This document shows positions 1-8,376 of a stretch of 27,532 nucleotides of DNA, piece after piece. The stretch's first letter is position 1; every line of letters begins with the position of its first letter. This DNA is from a bacterium (lineage in GTDB: Bacteria > Cyanobacteriota > Vampirovibrionia > Gastranaerophilales > UBA9971): positions 1 to 27,532 of the forward strand of contig JBAWVS010000032.1 in the NCBI GenBank assembly GCA_037147175.1, read 5' to 3'. The position numbers and the translations under genes are program-made. Below the pieces are notes generated by a model. That model was not told where the DNA came from, searched no databases, and saw only the letters and a program-made list of their open reading frames with translations.

Positions 1-80
1 ATGCGTTTTCTGTACGTTGTGTCAGGAGTTTATAACTTTGATTATTTAATTATTTATCAAAAAACAAACAGGAGAAAAAA

Positions 81-692
81 ATGAATATAAAAGCAATAAT
101 TTCAAACAAAAAAAATATTTTAATATTGGCATTTTCCTTGCTGATTTGTGAAATAGTCTGGGCAATCGGTGTATTTACAGACAAATTTGTCATAAATGAT
201 GCGTCTTTAGTTTGGTACAAATATCTTTTTAAACCTGCCTTCAATCCTTCTGTGTCGTTTTATCAAGTGGTTTGGCTGATTATATCTTTATTAACAGGTA
301 TAGCCCTGTATTTTATCTTAAACAGCAAAAATACAGACCAGCAAGTCTTTCTGGACAAACTTAAAAAAATAGGCATAAATCCCGAGCCGTATTCAGGCAA
401 GAGCAACAAAAAACTCGCACTAATTTTATTTGGCATTCAACTTATTCTAAGCGCGCTTATTATACCTGCGTTTTTTGGTTTAATGTCTAATTTTGGCGGC
501 TTGGCAACAGCATTTCTGGTGTGTTTATCAGCATTTGCAGTGTTTTATAACTTCTACAAAATATCAATACCCGCAGCTTTTTTGATGGTTCCGTCGGTTT
601 TATGGTCTGCTTACCTTGTGGGGTTATATTTTACTTTCTGGTTATTTAATAATGCCGCGTTGACAATATGGCTTTCTAACCATATAAAATAG
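81..692 (+). CDS. TspO/MBR-like membrane protein
   Basis: A 203-aa polytopic membrane protein. Two blocks match the TspO/MBR (peripheral benzodiazepine receptor-like) family: WYKYLFKPAFNP starting at W45, followed by a helix with VVW; and, near the C-terminus, PAAFLMVPSVLWSAYLVGLY ending in FWLFN. The family binds tetrapyrroles and related ligands in the membrane and usually has five helices in about 150-160 aa. This protein is longer, with an N-terminal extension carrying a first hydrophobic segment (about 12-32) and a hydrophilic insert of about 35 residues (about 80-115) between the second and third family helices. The ATG at 81 follows GGAG (71-74) at a good distance. It is apparently monocistronic, with an inverted-repeat element just downstream. 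Family membership is from motif recall; the ligand and physiological role are not evident. Confidence 0.75.
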   Translation: MNIKAIISNKKNILILAFSLLICEIVWAIGVFTDKFVINDASLVWYKYLFKPAFNPSVSFYQVVWLIISLLTGIALYFILNSKNTDQQVFLDKLKKIGINPEPYSGKSNKKLALILFGIQLILSALIIPAFFGLMSNFGGLATAFLVCLSAFAVFYNFYKISIPAAFLMVPSVLWSAYLVGLYFTFWLFNNAALTIWLSNHIK

Positions 693-715
693 TATAATTT
701 GCAAGAGTATTTTTT

Positions 716-881
716 GTCATGCTGAGTGAAACAAAGCATCTGTACATTTGAGAATTAAGTCTATAAGCCTATAACTTTTAGAAGTGATACTTTTCAGGAA
801 AATCCGTCTTTGCCGGTTTTCTTGAAAACAAACTCATTTTAGCCCAATTAGACAGATTCTTCGGCTTTGCCTCAGAATGAC
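716..881. repeat. 166-bp inverted-repeat (REP/MITE-like) element
   Basis: The gap between the TspO-like gene and the HD/PHP gene contains a left arm at 716-742 (begins GTCATGCTGAG, ends GCATCTG). Its imperfect reverse complement is the right arm at 853-881 (begins CAGATTCTTCGG, ends CAGAATGAC). The arms enclose about 110 bp with no open frame. The arm sequence is of the type seen as dispersed, non-coding palindromic repeats in many bacterial genomes. The RNA could fold into a long interrupted hairpin. No other copy was noticed in this window. Confidence 0.6.
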
Positions 882-1014
882 ATCTTTGTGTTTTTACTTG
901 ATAGACTGGAATTTAGTATTATATCCTTACTAAAACATGTATAATAAAATGTTAGGCAAATGGCATTAAAAAAATAAATTTCTAATAAAATCCTAATTAT
1001 TTGTTGACTTATTG
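882..1014. other. AT-rich intergenic stretch upstream of the HD/PHP gene
   Basis: Together with the repeat at 716-881 this fills the roughly 320-bp gap between genes. It is AT-rich, shows no convincing Shine-Dalgarno site for the next gene's first ATG, and has no open frame of note. Confidence 0.4.
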
Positions 1015-2985
1015 ATGTTATATTCTAACAAGAAAGATTCAAAAAAGGGGTACATGGTGCTTATAACAAATAATTTTTGTTTATTATCCTGTTATAAAGC
1101 TAAAATTCAACCTGATAAAGATATTGCATCTTTAGAGTCCAAGCCCTATTTTCAAAATGCAAACATAAATAATGGCGATTCCCCGTTTAAAAAGAATGCA
1201 TGTACTGCCTTAAAAAATACAACATTAGCTTTTTCGGGATATAAATACAAATTTAATGTCGAAGAGCTGATAGATATACTGGCACCGGCAATCGGGACTA
1301 AGAACATACCTCTTTTAAAACATTCTTATGCAACTTCCCTGTACGCAGAAGCACTTGCAAAAGCCGTTAAACTTCCTTTAATTAAGGTTAAAGACGTAAA
1401 AATAGCCGCTTTTTTTCATGATATAGGCAAACTGATTTGTTCAGAACAATCTTTTTCCAACATAAATATAATGAAAGACGAAAACAAATATCCTCAACAC
1501 TCTGAAGTGGGAAGAATTTGGCTTAATCAAGTTCTTGGCATGAAAAATAGAGGAATAGATTCTCTAATAGGCAATCTATTTGATAATGACGGAAAAAATA
1601 TTATTGATAAAATAATTCCTGTTGCAGATGCTTTTGATTCAATTACAGTGCCTAAATATCCTGACAGCGAGATAATGCACCATTTGCAGGCAATAGAAGA
1701 ATTAAGAAATAAAAAAGGAAAAAACTTTGATCCCGTTCTTGTCGATAAATTTACAGAAATAATTTCAGAAAATGATTTTGACTTATTTAAAAAAGTCCAA
1801 TCAGCAGTTTATAGAAGAACAGAAGATTTTAAAATTGATTTTTGCCTTGATGAAAAAGTAGAACCGGCAACAAAAATCAGAAATTTGTTAAATCCGTTGA
1901 TTTCCGGAGAAATATACAGAAAAACAATAGCAAAAGAAATAGGCTGCAAACCTGTTGATTTAAAGGCTGTTATTGGTCCTGACGAATTGAGCGAAGAAAT
2001 CAAAAAGTTAAAACCGGAAAATTTTGATCCTGCCAATTCGGATACAGGAATTTTTTCCGTTAATCTTCATACTCACACAACAGCATCAGACGGCAAGTTT
2101 ACCCCCGAAACATTTTTTAAAGAAGTTGATAAACAGGTTCAAAAATTAAACGAGTCAGGACAAAAAAAGAATTTTATTGTTGCCGTTACAGATCATGACA
2201 CACTTGAAGGTGTAAAAGACTGCCTTAAATATATTGCAGAAGAATCACAGAAAAATCCCGACAGGTTTGAGCACATAAAATTTGTTCCCGGTATTGAAAT
2301 AAATTCTATTTATAACAATCCAAAATATTTCAATAAACCTGTACAACTTGAAATACTTGGCTATTGCGTTAATCCGTTCGATGATAAATTAGTCAAAATG
2401 CTAAAAAAAGTTGAAGGGGGCAATAGAAATTTAATAAATGGGATAATAACTGATGCAAGTGATAAACATGGCATAGATATTACGGATTTTGAAGAAAGAA
2501 AAAATTATAATACCGCATTGAGAACAGCAGGCGGACCGGGAATAAGATATGAGCTTAATAAATATTTACAGAGCAAAGGGCTTGATGACCAACAGGTCAG
2601 CGCTCTTTTTAAGGGTAAGATAGTTGCTAATGATTATACACCGCATACACCTGATATCGAAACAGTGCTTAATTCAACAAGAGGAGCAATGACAGGTATT
2701 GCGCATCCTTCAAGAATTAAAATTTCCGATAAAATTATTGAAAATAAAGCTGTCAGTGAAACTTTAAAAGAAAAAGAAATAGCAATGCTGCGGCTTTTTA
2801 AAGATTTTGCGGGTTTAGGCGGAGATTCGGCAGAATCTAATTATCAGCATGATCCGCAATATTTGCGCAGTGATGAAGGATTTAAGCGTATTATCAATCT
2901 TTTTCCTGTTTTTTGTGAAAAAGTTGGTCTTCTAAAAACAGGCGGAGTTGATAACCACGGTTTAACCCTGTTAAAAAGAGATTGA
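1015..2985 (+). CDS. HD(-GYP-like) + PHP domain fusion protein
   Basis: A protein of about 656 aa with two metal-dependent hydrolase domains. The N-terminal domain resembles HD/HD-GYP phosphodiesterases: a conserved His in the LLKHSYATSLYAEAL helix, HDIGKL with the HD pair at about 135-136, a QHSEVG helix, a VADAFDSIT segment and KGKNFDPVLVDKF. The HHExxDGxGYP signature is absent. The second half is a PHP domain: HTHTT (352-356), TDHDTLEG (D393), a PGIE segment, AHPSRI (H564) and GGVDNHG (D646, H648), so most expected metal ligands are visible. PHP domains hydrolyse phosphoesters (polymerase-associated, histidinol phosphatase or nucleotide phosphatase types). Start uncertain: TTG 1012 and ATG 1015 lack a Shine-Dalgarno site, while ATG 1054 has AAGGGG only 3 nt upstream. 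The first 80 or so residues look unstructured. Substrate unknown; a nucleotide or cyclic-nucleotide role is inference. Confidence 0.75.
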   Translation: MLYSNKKDSKKGYMVLITNNFCLLSCYKAKIQPDKDIASLESKPYFQNANINNGDSPFKKNACTALKNTTLAFSGYKYKFNVEELIDILAPAIGTKNIPLLKHSYATSLYAEALAKAVKLPLIKVKDVKIAAFFHDIGKLICSEQSFSNINIMKDENKYPQHSEVGRIWLNQVLGMKNRGIDSLIGNLFDNDGKNIIDKIIPVADAFDSITVPKYPDSEIMHHLQAIEELRNKKGKNFDPVLVDKFTEIISENDFDLFKKVQSAVYRRTEDFKIDFCLDEKVEPATKIRNLLNPLISGEIYRKTIAKEIGCKPVDLKAVIGPDELSEEIKKLKPENFDPANSDTGIFSVNLHTHTTASDGKFTPETFFKEVDKQVQKLNESGQKKNFIVAVTDHDTLEGVKDCLKYIAEESQKNPDRFEHIKFVPGIEINSIYNNPKYFNKPVQLEILGYCVNPFDDKLVKMLKKVEGGNRNLINGIITDASDKHGIDITDFEERKNYNTALRTAGGPGIRYELNKYLQSKGLDDQQVSALFKGKIVANDYTPHTPDIETVLNSTRGAMTGIAHPSRIKISDKIIENKAVSETLKEKEIAMLRLFKDFAGLGGDSAESNYQHDPQYLRSDEGFKRIINLFPVFCEKVGLLKTGGVDNHGLTLLKRD

Positions 2986-3077
2986 AAAAATCAATGGTAA
3001 AAAAAATAATTTTATAGTAATATAAAAGACGACTTAAGCGCATTTATTTTCTCATAAATAAAAACCGAGTTTTATTT

Positions 3078-3164
3078 GGAGGAGTGCCAGAGCGGTTGAA
3101 TGGAACGGTCTTGAAAACCGTCGTGTGGGTAACTGCACCGTGAGTTCGAATCTCACCTCCTCCG
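3078..3164 (+). tRNA. tRNA-Ser (anticodon UGA)
   Basis: An 87-nt class II tRNA. The acceptor arm GGAGGAG (3078-3084) pairs with CTCCTCC (3157-3163), and G3164 is the discriminator. The anticodon stem ACGGT/ACCGT encloses a CTTGAAA loop, putting TGA at 3112-3114. A long variable arm follows. The T arm GTGAG/CTCAC holds the TTCGAAT loop. CCA is not encoded. It lies alone between the HD/PHP gene and the lpt cluster. Confidence 0.97.
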
Positions 3165-3208
3165 AATTTCATATTATAAGAAGAGAATAGCTATCTTTTA
3201 AATCTTAC

Positions 3209-3233
3209 AAGCCCTGTTTTAGCTGGGTTTTTG
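3209..3233 (+). terminator. Weak terminator after tRNA-Ser
   Basis: A short AAGCCC / GGGTTT stem (with one G-U pair) around a 10-nt loop, running into a short T stretch about 45 nt after the tRNA. The stem is marginal. Confidence 0.3.
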
Positions 3234-3333
3234 ATTGCGCTTAACTGTAAGTTGGCATCAAGTCTAAAGGTGCAAAAGATAAATATATTTTAAAAATTAC
3301 TACCAATTTTATTACGTTATTGCTAAAATTTAA

Positions 3334-3339
3334 TATAAT
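3334..3339 (+). promoter_or_regulatory. Possible -10 box for the lpt operon
   Basis: A perfect TATAAT lies about 40 nt before the lptC start region. The hexamer 17 nt further upstream (ATTACG) is a poor -35, so this is a candidate only. Confidence 0.3.
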
Positions 3340-3374
3340 AATAAAATTTGTAGTGATTTGTGAGTTATACAAAA

Positions 3375-3938
3375 ATGTCTAAAAAAACTTTAATATCTAT
3401 AATTATTTTGTGTGTTTTAACAATTTTAAGTGTGTGGGTCTTTTTCTCTGATTCAGGAGAAAACGTAAAACTAAATACAGAAAAATCTTCTTCCGTAAAA
3501 AAAACTGAAGAAGAAAAAGTAAAAGTTTCTGATTTAATAATTACAGAAACCAATGAAGGAAAAAAATTCTGGGAAGTTGTAGCCGCAAGCGGAAATTATG
3601 ATAAAGGTGTTGATATAATAACACTGAAAAACATAAAAGGTAATTTTTATAAAAATAATACAGTAGTTCTTAGTGTAGAAGCTCCTCTTGCTATTTATAA
3701 CAGTGCTAAAAAAGAAGTTGTTTTGAAAAACGGAGCAAGGGCTGCAAATAACAAAAATGTACTTATAACTGCCGGAGAAATTTGCTGGGCTGGTAAAACA
3801 GACACGATAACTGCAACAAGAAACGTTAAGATAATTCAAGATGATAAAATGCTTACAACAAGCGACAAGTCAGTATTCAATTCGTCCTTTACCAAGATGA
3901 AACTTAGCGGAAATTCAAACAGCTATGTGTACAAATAA
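3375..3938 (+). CDS. lptC: LPS export periplasmic protein LptC
   Basis: A protein of about 187 aa with a short basic N-terminus, one membrane anchor (about residues 5-24) and an LptC/OstA-type beta-rich periplasmic domain. Recognisable stretches include FWEVVAASGNYD, LKNIKGNFY, VEAPLAIYN and TTSDKSVFNSS. LptC is bitopic in the inner membrane and passes LPS from the LptBFG ABC transporter to the LptA bridge. It is followed on the same strand by lptA, lptB and the LptF/G permease, which makes the assignment firm. Two starts are possible, GTG 3360 or ATG 3375. Neither has a clear Shine-Dalgarno site; ATG is preferred because it puts MSKK directly before the hydrophobic segment. Confidence 0.88.
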   Translation: MSKKTLISIIILCVLTILSVWVFFSDSGENVKLNTEKSSSVKKTEEEKVKVSDLIITETNEGKKFWEVVAASGNYDKGVDIITLKNIKGNFYKNNTVVLSVEAPLAIYNSAKKEVVLKNGARAANNKNVLITAGEICWAGKTDTITATRNVKIIQDDKMLTTSDKSVFNSSFTKMKLSGNSNSYVYK

Positions 3939-3995
3939 GATTTATTTTTGATTTTATGTTAATCTCTAAACCAAACAAAGATACTTGAGGGTAAT

Positions 3996-5006
3996 TTGAA
4001 CAAAATGAAAAAGCAAATAATCATTAAAACATTAATAATTACAGGCATAATTTCTTTATTGACAGTACCGGTTCTGTCTTATGCAGAAAATATAAATATT
4101 CAGGCAGATAAACAGACTTTTGACGGCAAGACAACAAATTTTGAAGGAAAAGTAAGCGTTGACTACCAAAATATAAATGTTAAAAGTCCAAAAGTTGTAG
4201 TAAAAAGTGATGCTAACGGAAAAACAGAAACAGCAACTTTTTTGAACGGAGCACATGCAGTCAAAACTGACGGTTCTACCCAGAGTGAAATAAAAGCCAA
4301 CATAATAAATCTATCCCTGTTAAAAAACAGAATTAAAGCCGAAGGAAACGCAGAATCTGCTGTTTTTGAGAATAAAAAACCGATAGTTCATATATCTGCC
4401 GCAACTCAGGAATTTGATATAGCTAAAAATATCATAGTAGCTACTGATAACGTAAAAATAGATTATCAGGAAATAAAAACAAAATCTAATAAGGCAAGAA
4501 TAAGTATAGATGCTGACGGAAACCTTAAAAAAGTTGAACTTATCGGCAAGGCAATCGTTAATCAGGATAAAAGTGTAATTAATGCTGATGATGTTCTTTA
4601 TAATGCTGTTACAAACGAAATGGTAGCCTATGGCAATGTAAATTCTACAACAATTCTGGATGACGGAACTCCTGTTGATATAGTTTCAGAATTTCAGCAA
4701 TATGATAAAGGAACTCAAACCCTTATAACAAGCGGGCATGTTAAAATTAATTATAAAGGCTATGTTGCAGTAGGACCTAAAGCTATTTTTATTCCTGATG
4801 CAAATTCGGCAAAAACCGGTAATTCCGGTAAACCTAATAAAATTGTTTTCATCGGAAGATCCAAAATTATTGAAGGCGAAAGACATGTTGAAGCCGATAA
4901 AATAGAAATAACAGTAAATCCAAAGAACTTTACAGCCGAAGGTAATGTAAAAACAAGATTTACTCAGGTACAAAGTATAAAAGACATGAAAAAACAAAAG
5001 AGTTAA
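3996..5006 (+). CDS. lptA: LPS transport periplasmic bridge protein LptA (OstA-like)
   Basis: A 336-aa protein with a signal peptide (hydrophobic to about residue 27, cleavage likely after LSYA) followed by beta-strand repeats typical of the OstA/LptA jelly-roll fold (NINIQADKQTFDG, TTNFEGKVSVDYQNI, FTAEGNVKTRF). In the Lpt system it forms the periplasmic conduit for LPS. It is about twice the length of the enterobacterial protein, which suggests two jelly-roll units in one chain, perhaps a longer pre-assembled bridge. The TTG at 3996 is chosen because GAGGG (3987-3991) lies at proper spacing from it; the later ATG at 4005 is too far away. lptB begins 3 nt after the stop, so the two are co-translated. 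Confidence 0.87.
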   Translation: MNKMKKQIIIKTLIITGIISLLTVPVLSYAENINIQADKQTFDGKTTNFEGKVSVDYQNINVKSPKVVVKSDANGKTETATFLNGAHAVKTDGSTQSEIKANIINLSLLKNRIKAEGNAESAVFENKKPIVHISAATQEFDIAKNIIVATDNVKIDYQEIKTKSNKARISIDADGNLKKVELIGKAIVNQDKSVINADDVLYNAVTNEMVAYGNVNSTTILDDGTPVDIVSEFQQYDKGTQTLITSGHVKINYKGYVAVGPKAIFIPDANSAKTGNSGKPNKIVFIGRSKIIEGERHVEADKIEITVNPKNFTAEGNVKTRFTQVQSIKDMKKQKS

Positions 5007-5009
5007 AAT

Positions 5010-5732
5010 ATGCCAATAATTGCACAGGGACTAAAAAAAATATATAACGACAGAACCGTTGTAAATGAGGTTTCTTTTGAAGTAAATCCGGGCGAAGTTG
5101 TAGGACTTCTCGGTCCAAATGGGGCAGGCAAAACAACAACTTTTTATATGCTGGTAGGGCTTGTAAAACCGAATACAGGAAAAATTATTCTTGACGGTCA
5201 GGATTTGACAAACTTGCCTATTCACATGAGAGCAAGGGCAGGAATCGGCTATTTGCCGCAGGAAACTTCAATATTCAGGAAACTTACAATTGAAGAAAAT
5301 ATTGATCTGGTTCTTGAAATGAATAAAAAGCTCACAAAAGCCGATAGAAAAGAAAAAATGGAATATCTTCTGGAGGATTTTGGACTTACAAAACTGAGAA
5401 AAAGTCCCAGTGTTCAACTTTCAGGTGGAGAAAGAAGACGTGTTGAAATCGCAAGAGCTCTGGCAGCAGATCCTAAATTTATCTTACTGGATGAACCTTT
5501 TACGGGAATTGACCCTATTGCCATTCTTGATATTCAGCAAAATATAAAAGCACTTGTAGAAAGAGGTATAGGCGTACTGCTGACAGACCACAATCCAAAG
5601 GCTACTCTGGCTATAACAAACAGGGCTTATATAATTTTTGACGGCTGTATAAAAGTACAGGGTACCAGTCAGGAAGTTGCTGAAGATGAAATTGCCAAAA
5701 AATTCTATTTAGGAGAGGACTTTGAACTTTAA
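5010..5732 (+). CDS. lptB: LPS export ABC transporter ATPase LptB
   Basis: A 240-aa ABC ATPase with all motifs. Walker A GPNGAGKT at 35-42; the Q-loop region in YLPQETSIFRKL; signature LSGGERRR from 137; Walker B ILLDEP with D161/E162; H-loop His194. Length and sequence style (GPNGAGKTTTFYMLVGLV, DEPFTGIDPIA) match LptB, the cytoplasmic ATPase that powers LPS extraction by LptF/LptG. It starts 3 nt after lptA and overlaps the permease gene by 11 nt, indicating a single translationally coupled operon. Confidence 0.95.
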   Translation: MPIIAQGLKKIYNDRTVVNEVSFEVNPGEVVGLLGPNGAGKTTTFYMLVGLVKPNTGKIILDGQDLTNLPIHMRARAGIGYLPQETSIFRKLTIEENIDLVLEMNKKLTKADRKEKMEYLLEDFGLTKLRKSPSVQLSGGERRRVEIARALAADPKFILLDEPFTGIDPIAILDIQQNIKALVERGIGVLLTDHNPKATLAITNRAYIIFDGCIKVQGTSQEVAEDEIAKKFYLGEDFEL

Positions 5733-6834
5733 ATATATAACTATTCTTGATAGATACATATTTAAACAAGTTTTAACTGCTACTTTAGTCGGGATAGTTG
5801 TATTTATCGTAGTTTGGATATCTCCGGAAATCTTATTCAAAATTATTAGAAATACTATTTATGGCGAAATCACTTTTCAAACAGCAATAAAACTTTTTTT
5901 ATTCGAAATTCCCGAGATTTTAGGCAAAGCCATACCGGTAGGATTAATGATAGGAAGCCTGTTTGTTTTTGACAGACTTAGCAAAGATTCTGAGCTTACT
6001 ATAATAAGAGGGGTAGGAGTCAGCCTTCAGAGATTATTTGTTCCGATAGTAATTTTAAGCATTATCGGAAGCGGTATTTGTTATTTTGTATATAAAGATT
6101 TAATTCCTTACAGTACTTTTGAAATTAAAAAGCTTAAAAATGAAGTATTTCAAAGCCACTTTGTTTATATGGATAAAGCCCCTTCAGGGAAGCCCAAAAA
6201 TGTTCTTATTGTAGGAGGTTATGACGGAAATAACATTTCTTTGATAAAATATTTAATGTTTTCAGACAGGGTAAGCTCGGATGCCCCTCTTATTAAGTCT
6301 ATAATTACTTCAAACAGCGCAGAAATCAAAAACGGATATTGGGTTTTAAACAAGGGAATAGAATATAAAATAGCTTCTAACGGTGTTTATGAAAAAATAA
6401 TTCCTTTCAATAAAATGCGTATTTTTGATGAAAAATCTTCAGAGCAGGCAAAAAAACTTCTGGTGTTTTCTACAAAAAGATCAAAAGAAATGACTAATAC
6501 CGAGCTGAAGAGTTATATGCAAGTTTTAAAAGCTGTTGAAATGAATGATGAGTACAGACTTGCGCTGAGCAAATATTATCAGCGATTTGCCCAGTCGATT
6601 GGATGTGTGCTTTTTGCTATATGTGGTGTTTTATTAGGCTTTAGCCGTCCGAGAGAAAAAAGATTTGTCGGATTTTCTTTAGGTGTTTCTTTGATATTTG
6701 TCTATTATATAATTTTGCCGTTTCTTGATATGCTTGCACAAACAGGTATTTTAACCCCGTTTTTAGTTGCATGGGTTCCAAATTTGATTATAATAGCGAC
6801 AATTTACAGTCTAATTAAATATAAAGAACTTTAA
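5722..6834 (+). CDS. LptF/LptG (YjgP/YjgQ) family permease
   Basis: A 370-aa inner-membrane protein with N-terminal helices after ITILDRYIFKQ, a central periplasmic beta-rich domain (about 140-260) and three C-terminal helices. This is the layout of YjgP/YjgQ permeases, which form the transmembrane channel of the LPS exporter with LptB. The TTG start at 5722 sits inside the end of lptB (11-nt overlap) and has AGGAGAGG at 5711-5718 at good spacing. Only one permease gene is present here. Enterobacteria use two (LptF and LptG), so this could act as a homodimer or its partner may lie elsewhere. It converges with rsfS only 9 bp away, with no obvious terminator between them. Confidence 0.88.
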   Translation: MNFKYITILDRYIFKQVLTATLVGIVVFIVVWISPEILFKIIRNTIYGEITFQTAIKLFLFEIPEILGKAIPVGLMIGSLFVFDRLSKDSELTIIRGVGVSLQRLFVPIVILSIIGSGICYFVYKDLIPYSTFEIKKLKNEVFQSHFVYMDKAPSGKPKNVLIVGGYDGNNISLIKYLMFSDRVSSDAPLIKSIITSNSAEIKNGYWVLNKGIEYKIASNGVYEKIIPFNKMRIFDEKSSEQAKKLLVFSTKRSKEMTNTELKSYMQVLKAVEMNDEYRLALSKYYQRFAQSIGCVLFAICGVLLGFSRPREKRFVGFSLGVSLIFVYYIILPFLDMLAQTGILTPFLVAWVPNLIIIATIYSLIKYKEL

Positions 6835-6843
6835 AAAAATAAA

Positions 6844-7233
6844 TTAATCGATTTTCAAGCTTTCAGCTTCCTGCTCCCATTCTTCCTGATTAATTTTGCA
6901 GGCATGGCTCCAGAATTTTTCTATTGCGTAGTATTGTCTTTCTTCTTTATGCATAATATGGACAATAATATCGCCATAATCCAACAAATGCCATCTGTTT
7001 TTTGAGTCTGTTTCAGTTCCTTTAGGTTTTAGTCCATAAACTTTTTCAACGGTATCTTCTACATATCCGGAAAGAGCTTTTACCTGAGTAGTTGTTTCAG
7101 CGCTGCAAATTACAAAATAATCCGCAATCGATGAAACATTTTTTATGTTCAATATAGTTATATCTTTAGCAAGTTTGTTATCAAGAACTTTTGCCACAGC
7201 ACATGCTATTTGATAAATGTTTTCTTTTGTCAA
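6844..7233 (-). CDS. rsfS: Ribosomal silencing factor RsfS (Iojap family)
   Basis: A 129-aa protein of normal family length. It shows the Iojap/RsfS signatures: ADYFVICSAETTTQVKALSGYVED, then WHLLDYGDIIVHIMHKEERQYYAIEKFW. RsfS binds ribosomal protein L14 on the 50S subunit and blocks subunit joining under starvation. The start is TTG (complement of 7231-7233), supported by AAAGGAG 8 nt upstream on the minus strand. It stands alone on this strand between the lpt operon and the radical SAM gene. Confidence 0.95.
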   Translation of the reverse strand: MTKENIYQIACAVAKVLDNKLAKDITILNIKNVSSIADYFVICSAETTTQVKALSGYVEDTVEKVYGLKPKGTETDSKNRWHLLDYGDIIVHIMHKEERQYYAIEKFWSHACKINQEEWEQEAESLKID

Positions 7234-7312
7234 TTAAAATTCTCCTTTATTGAAATTTTTACAAAATTCAAGATAATGCCTTCTATTTAAAGTATAGAGG
7301 CTAAATACGACT

Positions 7313-7341
7313 TTGCATACTCTTCAAATTTTAAATATTAT
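7313..7341 (+). promoter_or_regulatory. Candidate sigma-70-type promoter for the radical SAM gene
   Basis: TTGCAT (7313-7318), a 17-nt spacer and TATTAT (7336-7341), each close to consensus. Transcription would begin near 7348, giving a leader of about 135 nt. The leader contains an imperfect stem-loop around 7388-7418 (AGC.TAAC / GTTA.GCT) before the gene's AGGAG site. Confidence 0.45.
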
Positions 7342-7482
7342 ACCCATATGTTCACTATTTATTATACCTGAAAAACTCAAAACTAGTAGCTTAACTATAG
7401 CAGCGGCATAGGTTAGCTGAGTTATTTTAAATTCTTTCTGCTTTACATAAAATGAAAAAGAATAAAGGGATAGGAGAAAATA

Positions 7483-8376
7483 ATGTCAACACAGCTAGGA
7501 TTTCAAGCACCATCTGTAGAATTAAAAAAATTAAATAATATATGGTTGTTAGTATCAGGATTTACATGTAATTTAAAATGTCGTCATTGTTATTTAAATT
7601 GCGGTCAGAGTAATAAAACAAAAGGATTTCTTAATCTGGATAAAATAAAAACAGCACTTGAAGGTGTAAAAAATACTCAGATTGAAGAAATTTATTTATA
7701 TGGCGGAGAACCTTTTCTTAATAGGGATATCAATAATATAATAAGATATTGTCTAAAAATTACAAATGTAATAATTGTAACAAACGGGACTTTAATTAAT
7801 GATAAAAAAGCAAAATTTCTCAGGCAAATTGAACAGGATCACGATTATGAGCTTATTTTCAGAATAAGTTTAGACCATTATACTGAAAGCAAAAATGATG
7901 AAATAAGAGGAAAAGGCTCTTTTAGAAAAATCATGACCGGCATAGAAAACCTTGTAAATTATGGTTTCAATCCCATAGTTTCTGCTGTTAATATTTGGGA
8001 TGAAGATGAACAGAGCTTAAAAGAAGGATTTTTAAATTTATTATCAAAGCTTGATTTTCAACCGACAGATATAAATATAAAAATAATTCCGGTAATTAAA
8101 ACCGGCGAATATGAAAAAAATTATTCTTCTTACAAAGAAGATGACATCGTTACGCAAGAAGGTATTAAAAATTGCAATAAAGATTTGTTTGATTGTGCAA
8201 ACTCAAGGGTAATTACAGACAGCGGTGTGTATGCATGCCCCGCTCTTTTAAATGATCCTCGCGGAAAAGTCGGAAACACGCTCTCTGAATCTTCTCAAAA
8301 ATTCTATCTTGAACCAAACGTTTGTTATACCTGTCAGACCAGCAACAAAAATATTTTTACAAACAACTGGAGTTAA
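7483..8376 (+). CDS. Radical SAM protein with SPASM-like C-terminal cysteines
   Basis: A 297-aa radical SAM enzyme. The cluster-binding motif CNLKCRHC supplies C29, C33 and C36; LYGGEP is the SAM-binding GGE motif; VTNGTL follows. The C-terminal part has five further cysteines (C231, C238, C252, C281, C284), the last two as CYTC, resembling a SPASM/twitch-type auxiliary Fe-S cluster. Such enzymes typically modify peptides or proteins. GGATAGGAG upstream supports the ATG at 7483. No precursor peptide is evident next door. Its stop codon overlaps that of the convergent PilO-like gene by 4 bases. The substrate is unknown. Confidence 0.85.
   Translation: MSTQLGFQAPSVELKKLNNIWLLVSGFTCNLKCRHCYLNCGQSNKTKGFLNLDKIKTALEGVKNTQIEEIYLYGGEPFLNRDINNIIRYCLKITNVIIVTNGTLINDKKAKFLRQIEQDHDYELIFRISLDHYTESKNDEIRGKGSFRKIMTGIENLVNYGFNPIVSAVNIWDEDEQSLKEGFLNLLSKLDFQPTDINIKIIPVIKTGEYEKNYSSYKEDDIVTQEGIKNCNKDLFDCANSRVITDSGVYACPALLNDPRGKVGNTLSESSQKFYLEPNVCYTCQTSNKNIFTNNWS

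Noticed and set aside
1-84. 27-codon frame starting with ATG at base 1 and stopping on the TspO-like start (ATGA)
   Set aside because: No upstream sequence is available to judge a ribosome-binding site, and the composition is not protein-like; probably chance.
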